A stretch of DNA of 64,000 bases from Phytohabitans aurantiacus (GTDB taxonomy: Bacteria; Actinomycetota; Actinomycetes; Mycobacteriales; Micromonosporaceae), in NCBI RefSeq assembly GCF_027923225.1, contig NZ_BSDI01000004.1:125528-189527 (forward strand), written 5' to 3'. Below, one piece after another: positions 8,876 to 17,794 of the stretch. Position numbers and translations under genes: made by a program. The notes under the pieces were generated by a model, which was given only the letters and a program-made list of their open reading frames with translations, searched no databases and was not told where the DNA came from. The stretch's first letter is position 1. Each line of letters opens with the position of its first letter.

Positions 8876-9616
8876 ATGCAGGGCGTGTTGCAGGCCGCCG
8901 GCATTCTCACTGTGTTCGACCGGGCCGCCGAACAGCGACGGTTCCCGGAGCCAGCACATCCGTACAGCTACCTGATGGCAGCCCGACTGCACGCATTCGG
9001 CGACGCCGACCGCTGGGCGCTGGTCGTCGAGACCGTCGGCTACAACCCCCGCGCCGCCAACGTCGTGGACGTCATGCACGGTGTCGGCAACTGCCTTCTC
9101 GGCACCACAGAGCACTGGGGGACGCAGCACCTCCGCCGCGTCGACAACTTCCAAGACCTGTTCGACGACCGGCCATGGCCGCCTCGATACCGGCAACTGC
9201 CAATCACCGTCAGAGGGCACGAACTACACGTCGACGCCGCACCCACGATCGCTGCCCAGGATCTGTTCCGGCTACTCGTACCCGACCACAAAGATCTACT
9301 TCTGGGCGACGAGGTAGAGCTGCGGCACCTTGTTCCGGCTGACCTACCACGCCTGTTGAGCCTGGACGACTGGCACCACACCGCCCTGCGCGTCAAGCCA
9401 CCAAGCGCCGAACGAGAACGCGCGCGCCTGCGGCATGACAGCCTCATGCGCCATGTGCCACCAGATCAGCGGGTGCCGTTCGAGGTCCGCCCCTCCGATA
9501 TCGAGACCTACCGGCAGATCGCCGAGGTGCTCGCCACCGCCGACCCCAATAAGTACCAACCGACCCTGCCGCCGAACACCCACTGGACCAACTGGCCCAT
9601 GTCCGGCGCACTCTAA
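8876..9616 (+). CDS. Uncharacterised protein, possibly DUF7003-like
   Basis: 246-residue soluble protein with no signal peptide or membrane segment. Conserved-looking stretches are LHAFGDADRWALVVETVGYN, a central LRRVDNFQDLF and a C-terminal PNTHWTNWPMSGAL. I recall this pattern from actinobacterial proteins of unknown function (DUF7003-like), but the assignment is tentative. The start is uncertain: ATG at 8876 or GTG at 8885, neither with a strong Shine-Dalgarno. It is divergent from the beta-helix gene, with about 107 bp between them. Confidence 0.7.
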   Translation: MQGVLQAAGILTVFDRAAEQRRFPEPAHPYSYLMAARLHAFGDADRWALVVETVGYNPRAANVVDVMHGVGNCLLGTTEHWGTQHLRRVDNFQDLFDDRPWPPRYRQLPITVRGHELHVDAAPTIAAQDLFRLLVPDHKDLLLGDEVELRHLVPADLPRLLSLDDWHHTALRVKPPSAERERARLRHDSLMRHVPPDQRVPFEVRPSDIETYRQIAEVLATADPNKYQPTLPPNTHWTNWPMSGAL

Positions 9617-9642
9617 AATGCATCGCGGATGCTTGGTATCGC

Positions 9643-10032
9643 TCAATCTCCGAGTAGGTCCCACCTGTTTCCGGCAATGTCAAGGAAGACTGCAACTCGA
9701 CCGTAGGGCTCAGTACGCGGTGCACGAACGAAGGTGACGTCAGCCTTGGTCATTCTCTTGTACATGGCGTCGAAGTCATCGGTACGAAGAAAGAATCCAA
9801 CGCGTCCGGCCGTTTGGTGGCCGACGGCCGTGCTCTGGTCTTCGCCGTCGGCGCGGGCAAGGAGAAGCCCGGTTTGCGCCCCGGGAGGGCGGACGACGAC
9901 CCAACGCTTTGGCCGCCCGTCGTTCGTGAGCGACGGCGAGTCCTCGACGAGCTCGAACCCGAGTACACCGGTGAAGAAGGCGATGGCCGGGTCATACTCG
10001 TCCACGATCAGGGCGACCAAGTCGATCTGCAT
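9643..10032 (-). CDS. VOC-family (glyoxalase/dioxygenase-fold) protein
   Basis: 129 residues with the vicinal-oxygen-chelate beta-alpha-beta-beta-beta fold: LVALIVDEYDPAIAFFTGVL at the N-terminus and VFLDIAGNRWDLLGD at the C-terminus. Typical metal-ligand positions are only partly conserved, so it may be an antibiotic-binding or isomerase-like member rather than a glyoxalase. It is a stand-alone gene between convergent neighbours. Confidence 0.85.
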   Translation of the reverse strand: MQIDLVALIVDEYDPAIAFFTGVLGFELVEDSPSLTNDGRPKRWVVVRPPGAQTGLLLARADGEDQSTAVGHQTAGRVGFFLRTDDFDAMYKRMTKADVTFVRAPRTEPYGRVAVFLDIAGNRWDLLGD

Positions 10033-10049
10033 CCCGGCACGTTAGGTCC

Positions 10050-11051
10050 TTAGGCGAAGGTGGGTTCGCAGGGGGCGCCGTTGACGGTGAACGCTGTTGG
10101 CGGGTAGCCCCTGCCTTGGCCGGTGGCCTGAAAGCCGAACGTGAGGCTGGCGTTGGGCGCCAGGACGGCGGCCCAACCCGGGTTGCGGGCCGTCACGGTC
10201 GGTCCGATCTGGTACCAGACGCTGTTGAACAACGATGTGACGAGCTGGCCGTTGGTGAACCTCCAGCGCATCGTCCAGCCGTTCAGGGGCGCAGCGGTGG
10301 TGTTTCGGATGGTGATGTTGACGGAGAACGCGTTGGGATACTGGGCGCTGATGACGTAGGCGATCGACAGTGGGCACGGGCCGGACGGCTCGGTCGGGGT
10401 GGACTCCGGCAGTGCGTTGGTGACTCGGACGTCGTCGAAGGACGCGCTGGCGTAGCGGGCGATCATGCCGACTCGGTCGCCGAAGTAGGTGCCGCCTGGG
10501 TCGGCCGCGTCGACGGTCGCTGACGCGGCGCCCGGGCCGGTGACCGACGCGGTGACGGTGGTCGCGGTTGGGAAGCTGAGCGTCAGCTCGTACCACGAGC
10601 CGGGCGCCGCGGTGAACGGCGTACTGGCCAGCGTGGTCATCGTGCTGAACCAACGTTGGGTGAGTTCGAGCCGGCTACCGGTCAGCGTCACGAGGTAGTA
10701 GTTGATGTCGGCTCTGCCGAACAGGGAGACCGTGTTGTCCGCGCTGAGCGGGCTGGTCGGCTTTACCCGCACCGACACGGCGGTGCCGTCGCCGGACCCC
10801 CAACCGCCCTTGGCCTGCACGTTTACCAGGTCGGTGCGGGGGTTGCGCAGCACCTTCGAGCCGTCTTCTGTGACGGTCGTCCAGGCGCTGCCCGGCCCGA
10901 CGTGGGACCAGACGTTGGCTGTTGGCTGCTCGAAGTCGTCGGAGAAAACCACGGCGGCTTCGGCCGGCGAGGTGGGGGCGAGGAGGATGCCGCCGGCCAG
11001 GGCGCCAGCGGCCAGGAACGTCAGGAGCCTTCGCGGGACCGCGTCCGACAT
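10050..11051 (-). CDS. Secreted protein with LamG-like domain and CBM2
   Basis: 333 residues. A signal peptide (RRLLTFLAAGALAGGILLAP) is followed by a jelly-roll, concanavalin-like domain (about residues 35-200: DDFEQPTANVWSHVG through ASFDDVRVTN). A short Pro/Thr linker leads to a C-terminal family 2 cellulose-binding module (CPLSIAYVISAQYPNAFSV, LNGWTMRWRF, LTFGFQATGQG, paired Cys at both ends). No catalytic domain is recognised, so it may be a cellulose- or chitin-binding accessory protein. The ATG at 11051 opens the signal peptide. Confidence 0.85.
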   Translation of the reverse strand: MSDAVPRRLLTFLAAGALAGGILLAPTSPAEAAVVFSDDFEQPTANVWSHVGPGSAWTTVTEDGSKVLRNPRTDLVNVQAKGGWGSGDGTAVSVRVKPTSPLSADNTVSLFGRADINYYLVTLTGSRLELTQRWFSTMTTLASTPFTAAPGSWYELTLSFPTATTVTASVTGPGAASATVDAADPGGTYFGDRVGMIARYASASFDDVRVTNALPESTPTEPSGPCPLSIAYVISAQYPNAFSVNITIRNTTAAPLNGWTMRWRFTNGQLVTSLFNSVWYQIGPTVTARNPGWAAVLAPNASLTFGFQATGQGRGYPPTAFTVNGAPCEPTFA

Positions 11052-11219
11052 ACGCCCATCATATCGTGATCCATCGATGTATTTGGATGATGTGCCGCAT
11101 GGCGCGAACAGAGCCGTCTCGGTTGCGGTTCGCACCGACAACTGGGGGCCCGCACCGACGGCAGATCCGGTATCTTCCTCAGTCACCCCAAACGCCATTC
11201 ATCCCCGCGAGGACGCCCC

Positions 11220-11561
11220 GTGTCGCTGTTTCGCCGCATCTACGCCAAAAAGCAGCTCCGCCCGTTCCTGTTCATCCTTCTCATGGGGGTGGTCGTCGCC
11301 TTGGCCTACGGCGCGCAGTACCTCGTTGGTTCCGCCGATGTGGCCAAGGTCGGCCAGTGCATGAACGACGACCCGGCGCCCATCATGCGCACCACAGACT
11401 GCGACAACGAACGCGCCAAGTGGAAGATCGTCGGCAGGATCGAAGGCGACGACATCCCAGCCGACCAAGCGTGCGCCGCATACCCACAGACATCGACGTA
11501 CCTGGAACGCACGGGTCGTGGCGAAGACTACGTACTCTGCCTCACCGAGAACCCCCGCTGA
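11220..11561 (+). CDS. Small membrane-anchored protein of unknown function
   Basis: 113 residues with one N-terminal transmembrane helix (PFLFILLMGVVVALAYGAQY) and an extracytoplasmic domain with four Cys (CMNDD, DCDNE, QACAAYP, YVLCLTEN), probably two disulfides. It resembles the LppU/SCO3897-like small exported proteins common in actinomycetes. The start is GTG at 11220, preceded by GAGGA. It is monocistronic and divergent from the CBM2 protein. Confidence 0.75.
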   Translation: MSLFRRIYAKKQLRPFLFILLMGVVVALAYGAQYLVGSADVAKVGQCMNDDPAPIMRTTDCDNERAKWKIVGRIEGDDIPADQACAAYPQTSTYLERTGRGEDYVLCLTENPR

Positions 11562-11666
11562 TCCTGTGGATCTTGCCGACCCGGGCCCGAGAGCTTTTCG
11601 GGGTCAGGTTCAAGATCGGGCTCGCGCCAACCACAGATGGCACAACAGTCCAGCATGGACATGAAG

Positions 11667-11705
11667 AAGGCTCTGATCCTGGGAGTTTTTCCAGGTCAGA
11701 GCCTT
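11667..11705 (-). terminator. Hairpin terminator downstream of tRNA-Lys
   Basis: Inverted repeat with arms AAGGCTCTGA and TCAGAGCCTT, an inner CCTGG/CCAGG pairing and an A/T loop. It lies seven bases past the encoded CCA of tRNA-Lys on the minus strand. Confidence 0.75.
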
Positions 11706-11711
11706 GATCAA

Positions 11712-11787
11712 TGGTGCGCCGCCAGGGACTCGAACCCCGAACCCGCGGATTAAGAGTCCGCTGCTCTGCCAGTTGAGCTAGCGGCGC
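11712..11787 (-). tRNA. tRNA-Lys (CTT)
   Basis: Cloverleaf on the minus strand: acceptor GCGCCGC pairs with GCGGCGC, the anticodon stem GCGGA/TCCGC encloses loop CTCTTAA (anticodon CTT), and the T-arm carries GGTTCGAGTCC. The 3' CCA is encoded (11712-11714). It reads AAG codons. Confidence 0.97.
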
Positions 11788-12027
11788 TCGCTGACAACGG
11801 CGCCAACCCTAACACGCCCCCGCCGCCACGTTCCAACCGGTTCGATCAGCCACGCCGAGCCGACCGGCCGACGCGACACACGGGTTGATCTGGCAGGCTG
11901 CAGCACTGGCCACGAACGCTTCCCCGCATGGTGCACCATAAAGCGCAGGACGCCGTGCCACGTGACGCAACCTGAGGCGAGGCAGCCGCGTCTTATATAC
12001 GGCAGCGGCAGAGTGAACGGGGATGGG

Positions 12028-13266
12028 ATGAGCGGGCGCGTGCGTCGGGGTGCAGTGGCTGTCGCCGCTGTCGTGGTGGCGTCGCTGGCGCTCACCGCCT
12101 GTGGCGACGGTAGTTCGCCGAAGTTCGTCAGCGGCTCGGAGACGCCGGGTGTCACGCCCTCGGCGTCGGGGAGTGCCGCGCCTGACAACGCCTCCTCGGC
12201 CCTGAGCATCACCCCGGCGGCGAACACCAAGAACGTGCCGGTCAGCGCCGAGATCGGCGTCAAGCTGACCGGCAGCGGCCAGGTGGGCTCGGTCACACTC
12301 ACCGAGGAGGGTGGCAAGGCGGTCAGCGGGAAGATGCGGGAAGACGGCACCTCGTGGGTGCCGGGCAGCCAGCTCAAGTGGGGCAAAACCTACACCGCGA
12401 CCGTGACGGCCAACACCGGCGGCGGCGATACGACTCAGACGACGACGTTCACCACGATGGCGAAGCCGTCGAAGAAGACCGGCACCGGGCTGTACCTGTT
12501 CGACGACCGGACCTACGGCGTGGCCATGCCGGTGGTGGTCGAGTTCAACCCGGGCATCCCGGCGAAGAACCGGGCGGCCGTCGAGAAGCGGATGTTCGTG
12601 AGCAGCAGCCCTTCGCAGCCGGGCGTGTGGCACTGGGTGTCGAGCGGCACGCAGGCGTTCTACCGGTCGAAGGAGTACTGGCAGCCGGGTACGACGCTGA
12701 CGGTTCGGATCGCCTTGGGTGGGCTCCCGACGGGCGGCGGTCGCTACGGTGACCAGGATCGCAAGGCGACCGGCAAGATCGGCGAGCGCGTCGAGATGAC
12801 GGTCGACAACAAGACCAAGAAGATGACGGTGCTCAAGAACGGCAAGGCCATCAAGACCATCCCGGTGAGCCTCGGCAAGAAGAGCACCCCGTCGGCCAGC
12901 GGCATCATGGTCGTGATGGAGAAGAAGGCCAAGACCGTCTTCGACACGCGCGACGCTCCGGACCCGGAGAACCGGTACGTGGTGGACATCGAGTACGCGC
13001 AGCGGCTGACCTGGAGCGGCCAGTACATCCACGCCGCGCCGTGGTCGAATGCCGACCAGGGTCGGCGAAACGTGTCACACGGATGCCTGAACATGTCCAC
13101 GGCCAGCGCTCAGTGGCTGTTCGGTCAGACCAAGATCGGCGACCCGGTCACCGTGACAGGCACGGAGGACAAGCTGTCCCCCGGTGACGGCTGGACCGCG
13201 TGGAACATGAGCTGGAAGCAGTTCATCAAGGGGAGCGCCCTGCCAGTCCCGGACAATCTGCAGTAA
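12028..13266 (+). CDS. Lipoprotein L,D-transpeptidase, copy 1
   Basis: 412 residues. Lipobox LTAC lies at the end of an N-terminal signal. Two immunoglobulin-like domains follow (about residues 60-270; TITPAANTKNVPVSAEIGV-like start), then a YkuD catalytic domain with SHGCLNMS, where Cys is the nucleophile and His is part of the active site. Such enzymes form 3-3 crosslinks in peptidoglycan outside the membrane and confer beta-lactam tolerance in actinobacteria. The start is ATG 12028; an upstream frame would put 22 extra residues before the signal. A closely related paralogue lies 120 bp downstream. Confidence 0.93.
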   Translation: MSGRVRRGAVAVAAVVVASLALTACGDGSSPKFVSGSETPGVTPSASGSAAPDNASSALSITPAANTKNVPVSAEIGVKLTGSGQVGSVTLTEEGGKAVSGKMREDGTSWVPGSQLKWGKTYTATVTANTGGGDTTQTTTFTTMAKPSKKTGTGLYLFDDRTYGVAMPVVVEFNPGIPAKNRAAVEKRMFVSSSPSQPGVWHWVSSGTQAFYRSKEYWQPGTTLTVRIALGGLPTGGGRYGDQDRKATGKIGERVEMTVDNKTKKMTVLKNGKAIKTIPVSLGKKSTPSASGIMVVMEKKAKTVFDTRDAPDPENRYVVDIEYAQRLTWSGQYIHAAPWSNADQGRRNVSHGCLNMSTASAQWLFGQTKIGDPVTVTGTEDKLSPGDGWTAWNMSWKQFIKGSALPVPDNLQ

Positions 13267-13386
13267 TACGGACAGTCCCGGTAAAAGGCAGCAACCAGGA
13301 TCACAGCCTCGGCACGAAACCGTGACGTGTGGTCTCGCGTCTCTAGGGCACGATTGATTGTCGGACCCTGGAGGTGAGAGGCGATC

Positions 13387-14607
13387 ATGCGAACGAGACG
13401 AGCTTGGGCCGCGGCTGTGCTCGCTGGAGTTCTCGCGCTCGCCACAGCGTGTAGCGGCGATGACGACAAGGGCGCGTCCAATGGCGGCAGCGGTGACGGC
13501 GGCTCCAAGATCGCTGCGACGATCGCGAGCCCGGCTGCCGACGCCAAAGACGTGCCCGCCTCGACCGACATCACGTTCACCACGGAAAACGCCGACGACG
13601 CGACGGTCGAGCTGAAGGACGCCGCCGGCAAGGTGGTCGAGGGCACGCTCCAGCCCGACGGCAAGTCGTGGCTGCCCAGCGGCGCGCTCGACTACGGCAC
13701 GACGTACACGGCCAGCGTGACCGCCACCGGTGCGGACGGCAAGAAGGCGACGGCGACCAACACCTTCACGACGATGGCCAAGCCATCGCAGCAGGTCCGG
13801 GTGACCAGCTTCCTCGCGGACGGCCAGGTCGTCGGGGTGGGTATGCCGCTGATTGTCCGGTTCGGCCGGGCGATTCCCGAGGACTACCGCGATGACGTGC
13901 AGCGTCGACTCACCGTGCAGTCGTCCGCCGGCCAGGAGGGCATCTGGCACTGGATCAGCGGCACCGAGGTCCACTACCGGCCCAAGGAGTTCTGGCAGGC
14001 CAACTCGACGGTGAAGTACAAGCTCCAGACCGGCGGGCTGCCGATGGGCGACGGCTGGTACGGGCGCACGGACATTACCGTCGACATCAAGATCGGCCCG
14101 TCGTTCATCATGACGGTCGACAACAAGACGAAGCGGATGACCGTCACCAAGGACGGCAAGGTCATCAAGACCATCCCCGTGAGCCTCGGCAAGAAGAGCA
14201 CCCCGTCGTCCAGCGGCACGATGGTAGTGATCGAAAAGAAGCGCAAGACCGTCTTCGACACCCTGGAGGAGCTGGGGCCGGAAGAGGGTTACCGCACGGA
14301 TATCGAGTACGCCCAGCGGCTCACCTGGGGCGGCGAGTTCATCCACGCCGCGCCCTGGTCAGAAGGCGTACAGGGCCGCGACAACGTGTCGCACGGCTGC
14401 GTCAACGTGTCGATGGCGATGGGCGCGTGGCTGTTCGGCCAGACCCGCATCGGTGACCCGATCACGGTCAAGGGCACCGAGCGCAAGCTCCAGAACGGCA
14501 ACGGCTGGACCGACTGGAACATGAGCTGGGACGAGTACGTGAAGGGCAGCGCGATTCCCTACGAGGAGAGCGCGCCGGCGACGCCGAGCCCGAGCCCGGC
14601 CGGGTGA
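13387..14607 (+). CDS. Lipoprotein L,D-transpeptidase, copy 2
   Basis: 406 residues, same architecture as the preceding gene: lipobox ATAC, Ig-like domains and a YkuD domain with the catalytic motif SHGCVNVS. The segment KTIPVSLGKKSTPS is identical in both copies, as expected for an ancestral tandem duplication. The C-terminal tail is Pro/Ser-rich. A GGAGGTGAGAGG stretch precedes the ATG. It probably crosslinks peptidoglycan, possibly with different timing or donor preference. It ends before a strong hairpin at 14614-14641. Confidence 0.93.
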   Translation: MRTRRAWAAAVLAGVLALATACSGDDDKGASNGGSGDGGSKIAATIASPAADAKDVPASTDITFTTENADDATVELKDAAGKVVEGTLQPDGKSWLPSGALDYGTTYTASVTATGADGKKATATNTFTTMAKPSQQVRVTSFLADGQVVGVGMPLIVRFGRAIPEDYRDDVQRRLTVQSSAGQEGIWHWISGTEVHYRPKEFWQANSTVKYKLQTGGLPMGDGWYGRTDITVDIKIGPSFIMTVDNKTKRMTVTKDGKVIKTIPVSLGKKSTPSSSGTMVVIEKKRKTVFDTLEELGPEEGYRTDIEYAQRLTWGGEFIHAAPWSEGVQGRDNVSHGCVNVSMAMGAWLFGQTRIGDPITVKGTERKLQNGNGWTDWNMSWDEYVKGSAIPYEESAPATPSPSPAG

Positions 14608-14613
14608 ACGACT

Positions 14614-14641
14614 GAGCCCCGTCCTGGAAGGGACGGGGCTC
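14614..14641. terminator. Bidirectional hairpin terminator
   Basis: Perfect 11-bp stem GAGCCCCGTCC/GGACGGGGCTC with a six-base loop, between the second L,D-transpeptidase and the convergent tRNA-His. It can end transcripts from both sides. Confidence 0.8.
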
Positions 14642-14654
14642 ATACCCAAAAGAG

Positions 14655-14728
14655 GGTGACTGAGGGGATTTGAACCCCCGACACCCGGGACCACAACCCG
14701 GTGCTCTGCCAACTGAGCTACAGCCACC
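14655..14728 (-). tRNA. tRNA-His (GTG)
   Basis: Minus-strand cloverleaf: GTGGCTG pairs with CAGTCAC, and the anticodon stem CCGGG/CCCGG encloses loop TTGTGGT (anticodon GTG). The discriminator is C and the extra G at position -1, typical of tRNA-His, is encoded at 14728. CCA is not encoded. Confidence 0.97.
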
Positions 14729-14783
14729 ACGGCAAGTGCGCCGACCAATGATAGCCATAAGGTCGGCGCCCTCGTCGACGGGG

Positions 14784-15374
14784 TTACAGCGTGGCGGCGA
14801 TCGCCTTGGCCGACTCGACGTCCGGGCCCGGCAGGGGTACGAAGATCGTCCGTCGGTAGTACTCAAGCTCTCGCACGCTCTCCCGGATGTCCGCGAGAGC
14901 CCGATGCGCCAGCCCCTTGGTGGGCTGCCCGAAGTACACCCGCGGATACCAGCGCCGGCACAGCTCCTTGATCGACGAGACGTCGATCATGCGGTAGTGC
15001 AGGTGGGCGTCCAGCCTGGGCATGTCGCGCGAGACGAACCCGCGGTCGGTGGCGATCGAGTTGCCGCACAACGGAGCGCTGCGGGGATCGGGCACCCACG
15101 CCGTGACGTACTCCATGACCATGTCTTCGGCCTCGGCGAGGCTGACCGTCGAGCGTCGGACCTCCTCGGTGAGCCCCGACTTCTGGTGCATCTCGCGCAC
15201 CACATCGGGCATGCCGTCCAGCGCGGCGTCGTCGGCGTGAATGACCACGTCGACGCCGTCACCGAGCACGTTCAGATCGGGGTCGGTCACCAGCGCCGCC
15301 ACCTCGATCAACGCGTCCTTGCCGAGATCAAGCCCGGTCATCTCACAGTCGATCCAGACCAGAAGATCAGCCAC
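14784..15374 (-). CDS. orn: Oligoribonuclease
   Basis: 196-residue DEDDh 3'-5' exoribonuclease that degrades 2-5-nt RNAs and linear c-di-GMP products in the cytoplasm. Exo motifs are visible: LLVWIDCEMTGLD (Exo I, DxE), a middle GNSIATDRGF (Exo II region) and HRALADIRESVREL (Exo III with H and D). Length is normal for Orn. The start is GTG 15374, 45 bp from the divergent GT87 gene; a longer open frame crosses that gene and is rejected. Confidence 0.95.
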   Translation of the reverse strand: MADLLVWIDCEMTGLDLGKDALIEVAALVTDPDLNVLGDGVDVVIHADDAALDGMPDVVREMHQKSGLTEEVRRSTVSLAEAEDMVMEYVTAWVPDPRSAPLCGNSIATDRGFVSRDMPRLDAHLHYRMIDVSSIKELCRRWYPRVYFGQPTKGLAHRALADIRESVRELEYYRRTIFVPLPGPDVESAKAIAATL

Positions 15375-15419
15375 GAGGGTCAGCCTACGCGCAGAACGGG
15401 CACAGATACCCTGGCCGAC

Positions 15420-16664
15420 GTGTCGAACCCGCCCCGGAAGATAGTCCGCCTCGCCGCCGTGGTGGGCCTCGCCGCGGCCGTCGCGTGGTTTCTCCACTGG
15501 TACGGCAACCGGCACGACTACTTCGACCTGCGCATATACATGAAAGCCATGCGGTGGTGGGCGGATGGCAATCCGCTCTACGACTACGCTCAGCCCGACC
15601 GGGTCCAGGGCGAGCTGTACTTCACCTATCCCCCGTTTGCGGCGTTGCTGCTGCGGCCGTTCGTGGAGATCTCGCTGGGCACGACATTCGCGATCTTCAC
15701 GATCGGATCGGCGGTCGCGGTGGCGGTTACCACCTGGTGGCTGGTCTCGCCGGTCGCCGAACGGCGTGGGCTCCCCCGCTGGTACGCCGCCGGTCTGGCC
15801 ATCCCGTTCGTCTTCGCGATCGAGCCGACCCGCGAGACGATCGCGTTCGGCCAGATAAACATGCTGCTGATAGTGCTCATCCTGGGCGATCTGCTCATCG
15901 CGGTACCAAGGAACTCGCGCTGGGCCGGCGTCGGCATCGGGCTGGCGACGGCGCTCAAGCTCTTTCCCGGGATCTTCATCGTCTATCTGCTGGTGACGCG
16001 GCGCTGGCGCGCGGCGATCACCGCGAGCGCGGCGGCGGCCGTCGCGACGCTGCTCGCGGCCGCGGTGGCGCCGCGAGACTCGTGGCGGTTCTGGACCCAC
16101 GAGCTGTGGGCGACCGACCGGGTCGGCCGCACGGACTACACGGGCAACCAGTCGCTGCTCGGCCTGCTCAGCCGGCTCACCGCACCGGAGGACCCGAGCC
16201 GGTTGCTGTGGCTCGCGCTGGTCGCGCTCGCCCTGGGGTACGGGATGTGGCGCGCCGCCCGCGCGGTGCGCGCCGGGGACGAGGTCGCGGGGCTCGCGCT
16301 GACGGGCCTGGTCGCCGCGCTGATCAGCCCGATCACGTGGCCGCATCACGTGTACTGGTTCGTGCCGGCCCTTGTCGTGCTGGTCGACGCGGGCCTGCCG
16401 TCGGAGGGCCGCCGGGTGCGCCCCGCGCTGCTCGCGTTGGCGGTGATCGGGTACGCCACGATCGTGTACGGCGTCGTGTCGTTCTTCGACTGGGGGGTGG
16501 CACCGGAACCCACCGACTCGGTCAGCGAATTCGTCCGGCGCAACGCGTATGTGCTGCTCACGGTGGTTTTGCTGGCCGTTTTGCCGGCTCGCACCGGAGT
16601 CCCCGATTATCCCAGAAGCGCCCCGAAAAGGACAGATCTAGCAAACGCCCGACCAGCCGCGTAA
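15420..16664 (+). CDS. GT87-family membrane glycosyltransferase (DUF2029)
   Basis: 414 residues and about ten transmembrane helices. Early RHDYFDLRIYMKAMRWW and GNPLYDY and central TALKLFPGIFIVYLL match the GT-C fold GT87 family, which uses polyprenyl-phosphate mannose to elongate cell-envelope glycans. The catalytic Asp is probably in YFDLRIY. GTG 15420 begins VSNPPRKIV; an upstream extension would run through the orn gene on the other strand. A strong terminator follows at 16707. Confidence 0.88.
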   Translation: MSNPPRKIVRLAAVVGLAAAVAWFLHWYGNRHDYFDLRIYMKAMRWWADGNPLYDYAQPDRVQGELYFTYPPFAALLLRPFVEISLGTTFAIFTIGSAVAVAVTTWWLVSPVAERRGLPRWYAAGLAIPFVFAIEPTRETIAFGQINMLLIVLILGDLLIAVPRNSRWAGVGIGLATALKLFPGIFIVYLLVTRRWRAAITASAAAAVATLLAAAVAPRDSWRFWTHELWATDRVGRTDYTGNQSLLGLLSRLTAPEDPSRLLWLALVALALGYGMWRAARAVRAGDEVAGLALTGLVAALISPITWPHHVYWFVPALVVLVDAGLPSEGRRVRPALLALAVIGYATIVYGVVSFFDWGVAPEPTDSVSEFVRRNAYVLLTVVLLAVLPARTGVPDYPRSAPKRTDLANARPAA

Positions 16665-16706
16665 TCTACACACAACGGACTAATTAGGGCACCGTTCCCC
16701 CGGTGA

Positions 16707-16743
16707 AAGCGGCCCCTCTGCCACGGCAGCAGAGGGGCCGCTT
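16707..16743. terminator. Strong hairpin between convergent GT87 and prenyltransferase genes
   Basis: Perfect 15-bp stem AAGCGGCCCCTCTGC/GCAGAGGGGCCGCTT with a seven-base loop, located 42 bp after the GT87 stop and 19 bp before the end of the convergent encapsulin operon. Likely bidirectional. Confidence 0.8.
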
Positions 16744-16762
16744 GCCGAACCGGGGGTGCGGT

Positions 16763-17794
16763 TCAGCGATTGCGGTGCGTGGCCATCTGGGCGAGGCCGT
16801 CGAGCTCAGCGGCCGGCCCCGGGGCGGAGCCGGCCGAGCTCAGATGGGCGAGCGCCTCCCGGAGCAGGTCGTCGGCCCGGCGCTCGGTCCACGCCCGCCC
16901 GCCGGCGGCGTCGACCAGTTCGGCCGCCCGGCGCAGCTCCGCGTCCGAGAGGGGCTGGTCACCGCGGTAGAGCGCGGCCAGTTCGGCGGCGGCGGGTGTA
17001 CCGGACACGAGCGCCGCCACCACAGGCAGCGACTTCTTGCGGTGTTGAAGGTCGGCGTACACCGGTTTGCCCGTCGTCTCCGGGTCTCCCCAGATGCCGA
17101 GCAGATCGTCGACCATCTGAAACGCCAGCCCGAGCCGCTCCCCGAAGCCGCGCAGGTGGTCGACCTGCCCCCGGGTGCCGTGCCCGAACACGGCTCCCAG
17201 GGCACAGGCGCAGCCCAGCAGCGCCCCGGTCTTCCGTTCGGCCATGTCGACGCACTCGGGCAGGCCGACGTCCATGCGCTCCTCGAAAGCCAGGTCGGCG
17301 CTCTGCCCCTCGATCAGCTCTTGGACGGCGTGACTGAGGATCTTGGCCGCCTGGGCGGTGGCCAGGTGGTCGGCACTGGCCAGTACGTCGAAGGCCAGCG
17401 CCAGCAGCGCGTCACCGGCCAGGATCGCGGCCGAGGTGCCGAACCGGTGCCACACGGTCGGCCGGTGCCGGCGCGTCTGATCACCGTCCATCACGTCGTC
17501 ATGCACCAGCGAGAAGTTGTGCACCAGTTCGACCGCCACCGCCGCCGGCACCGCCGCGGACGGCGTACCGCCAACAGCTCCCGCCGCGAGCAGCGTGAGC
17601 GCCGGGCGAAGCGCCTTGCCCCCGCCCGCCGTGGGCCGGCCGTCCGCGTCCCACCAGCCGAGGTGGTAGCCGGCGATGTGCCGCATCGTCTCCGGCAGCG
17701 TCTCGACCGCGTCGCGCAGCGCCGGCTCGACGAGGTCGCGGCTCCAGGCCAGTGTCTCGGGGACCGGACGTCCGGCGGTCGCCACGGTGCCCAT
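16763..17794 (-). CDS. Polyprenyl synthase, predicted family 2 encapsulin cargo
   Basis: 343-residue trans-isoprenyl diphosphate synthase. The first Asp-rich motif is VHDDVMD and the second is FQMVDDLLGIWGD, both intact, so a Mg-dependent C15-C30 chain-elongating enzyme is expected. It overlaps the stop codon of the shell gene upstream by one base (TGATG), so the three genes form one operon. Polyprenyl transferases are a recognised cargo class of family 2 encapsulins. The tail before the catalytic fold is short (about 20 residues, MGTVATAGRPVPETLAWSRD), less than the long disordered loading tails known for some family 2 cargos. Product chain length is unknown. Confidence 0.9.
   Translation of the reverse strand: MGTVATAGRPVPETLAWSRDLVEPALRDAVETLPETMRHIAGYHLGWWDADGRPTAGGGKALRPALTLLAAGAVGGTPSAAVPAAVAVELVHNFSLVHDDVMDGDQTRRHRPTVWHRFGTSAAILAGDALLALAFDVLASADHLATAQAAKILSHAVQELIEGQSADLAFEERMDVGLPECVDMAERKTGALLGCACALGAVFGHGTRGQVDHLRGFGERLGLAFQMVDDLLGIWGDPETTGKPVYADLQHRKKSLPVVAALVSGTPAAAELAALYRGDQPLSDAELRRAAELVDAAGGRAWTERRADDLLREALAHLSSAGSAPGPAAELDGLAQMATHRNR

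Noticed and set aside
11788..12027. c-di-AMP or other riboswitch upstream of the first L,D-transpeptidase
   Set aside because: Diagnostic conserved segments were not found in the 240-bp region.
14784..16349. Long minus-strand reading frame extending orn across the GT87 gene
   Set aside because: The upstream part is Arg/Pro/Gly-rich antisense of a well-supported membrane protein; Orn is complete from GTG 15374.
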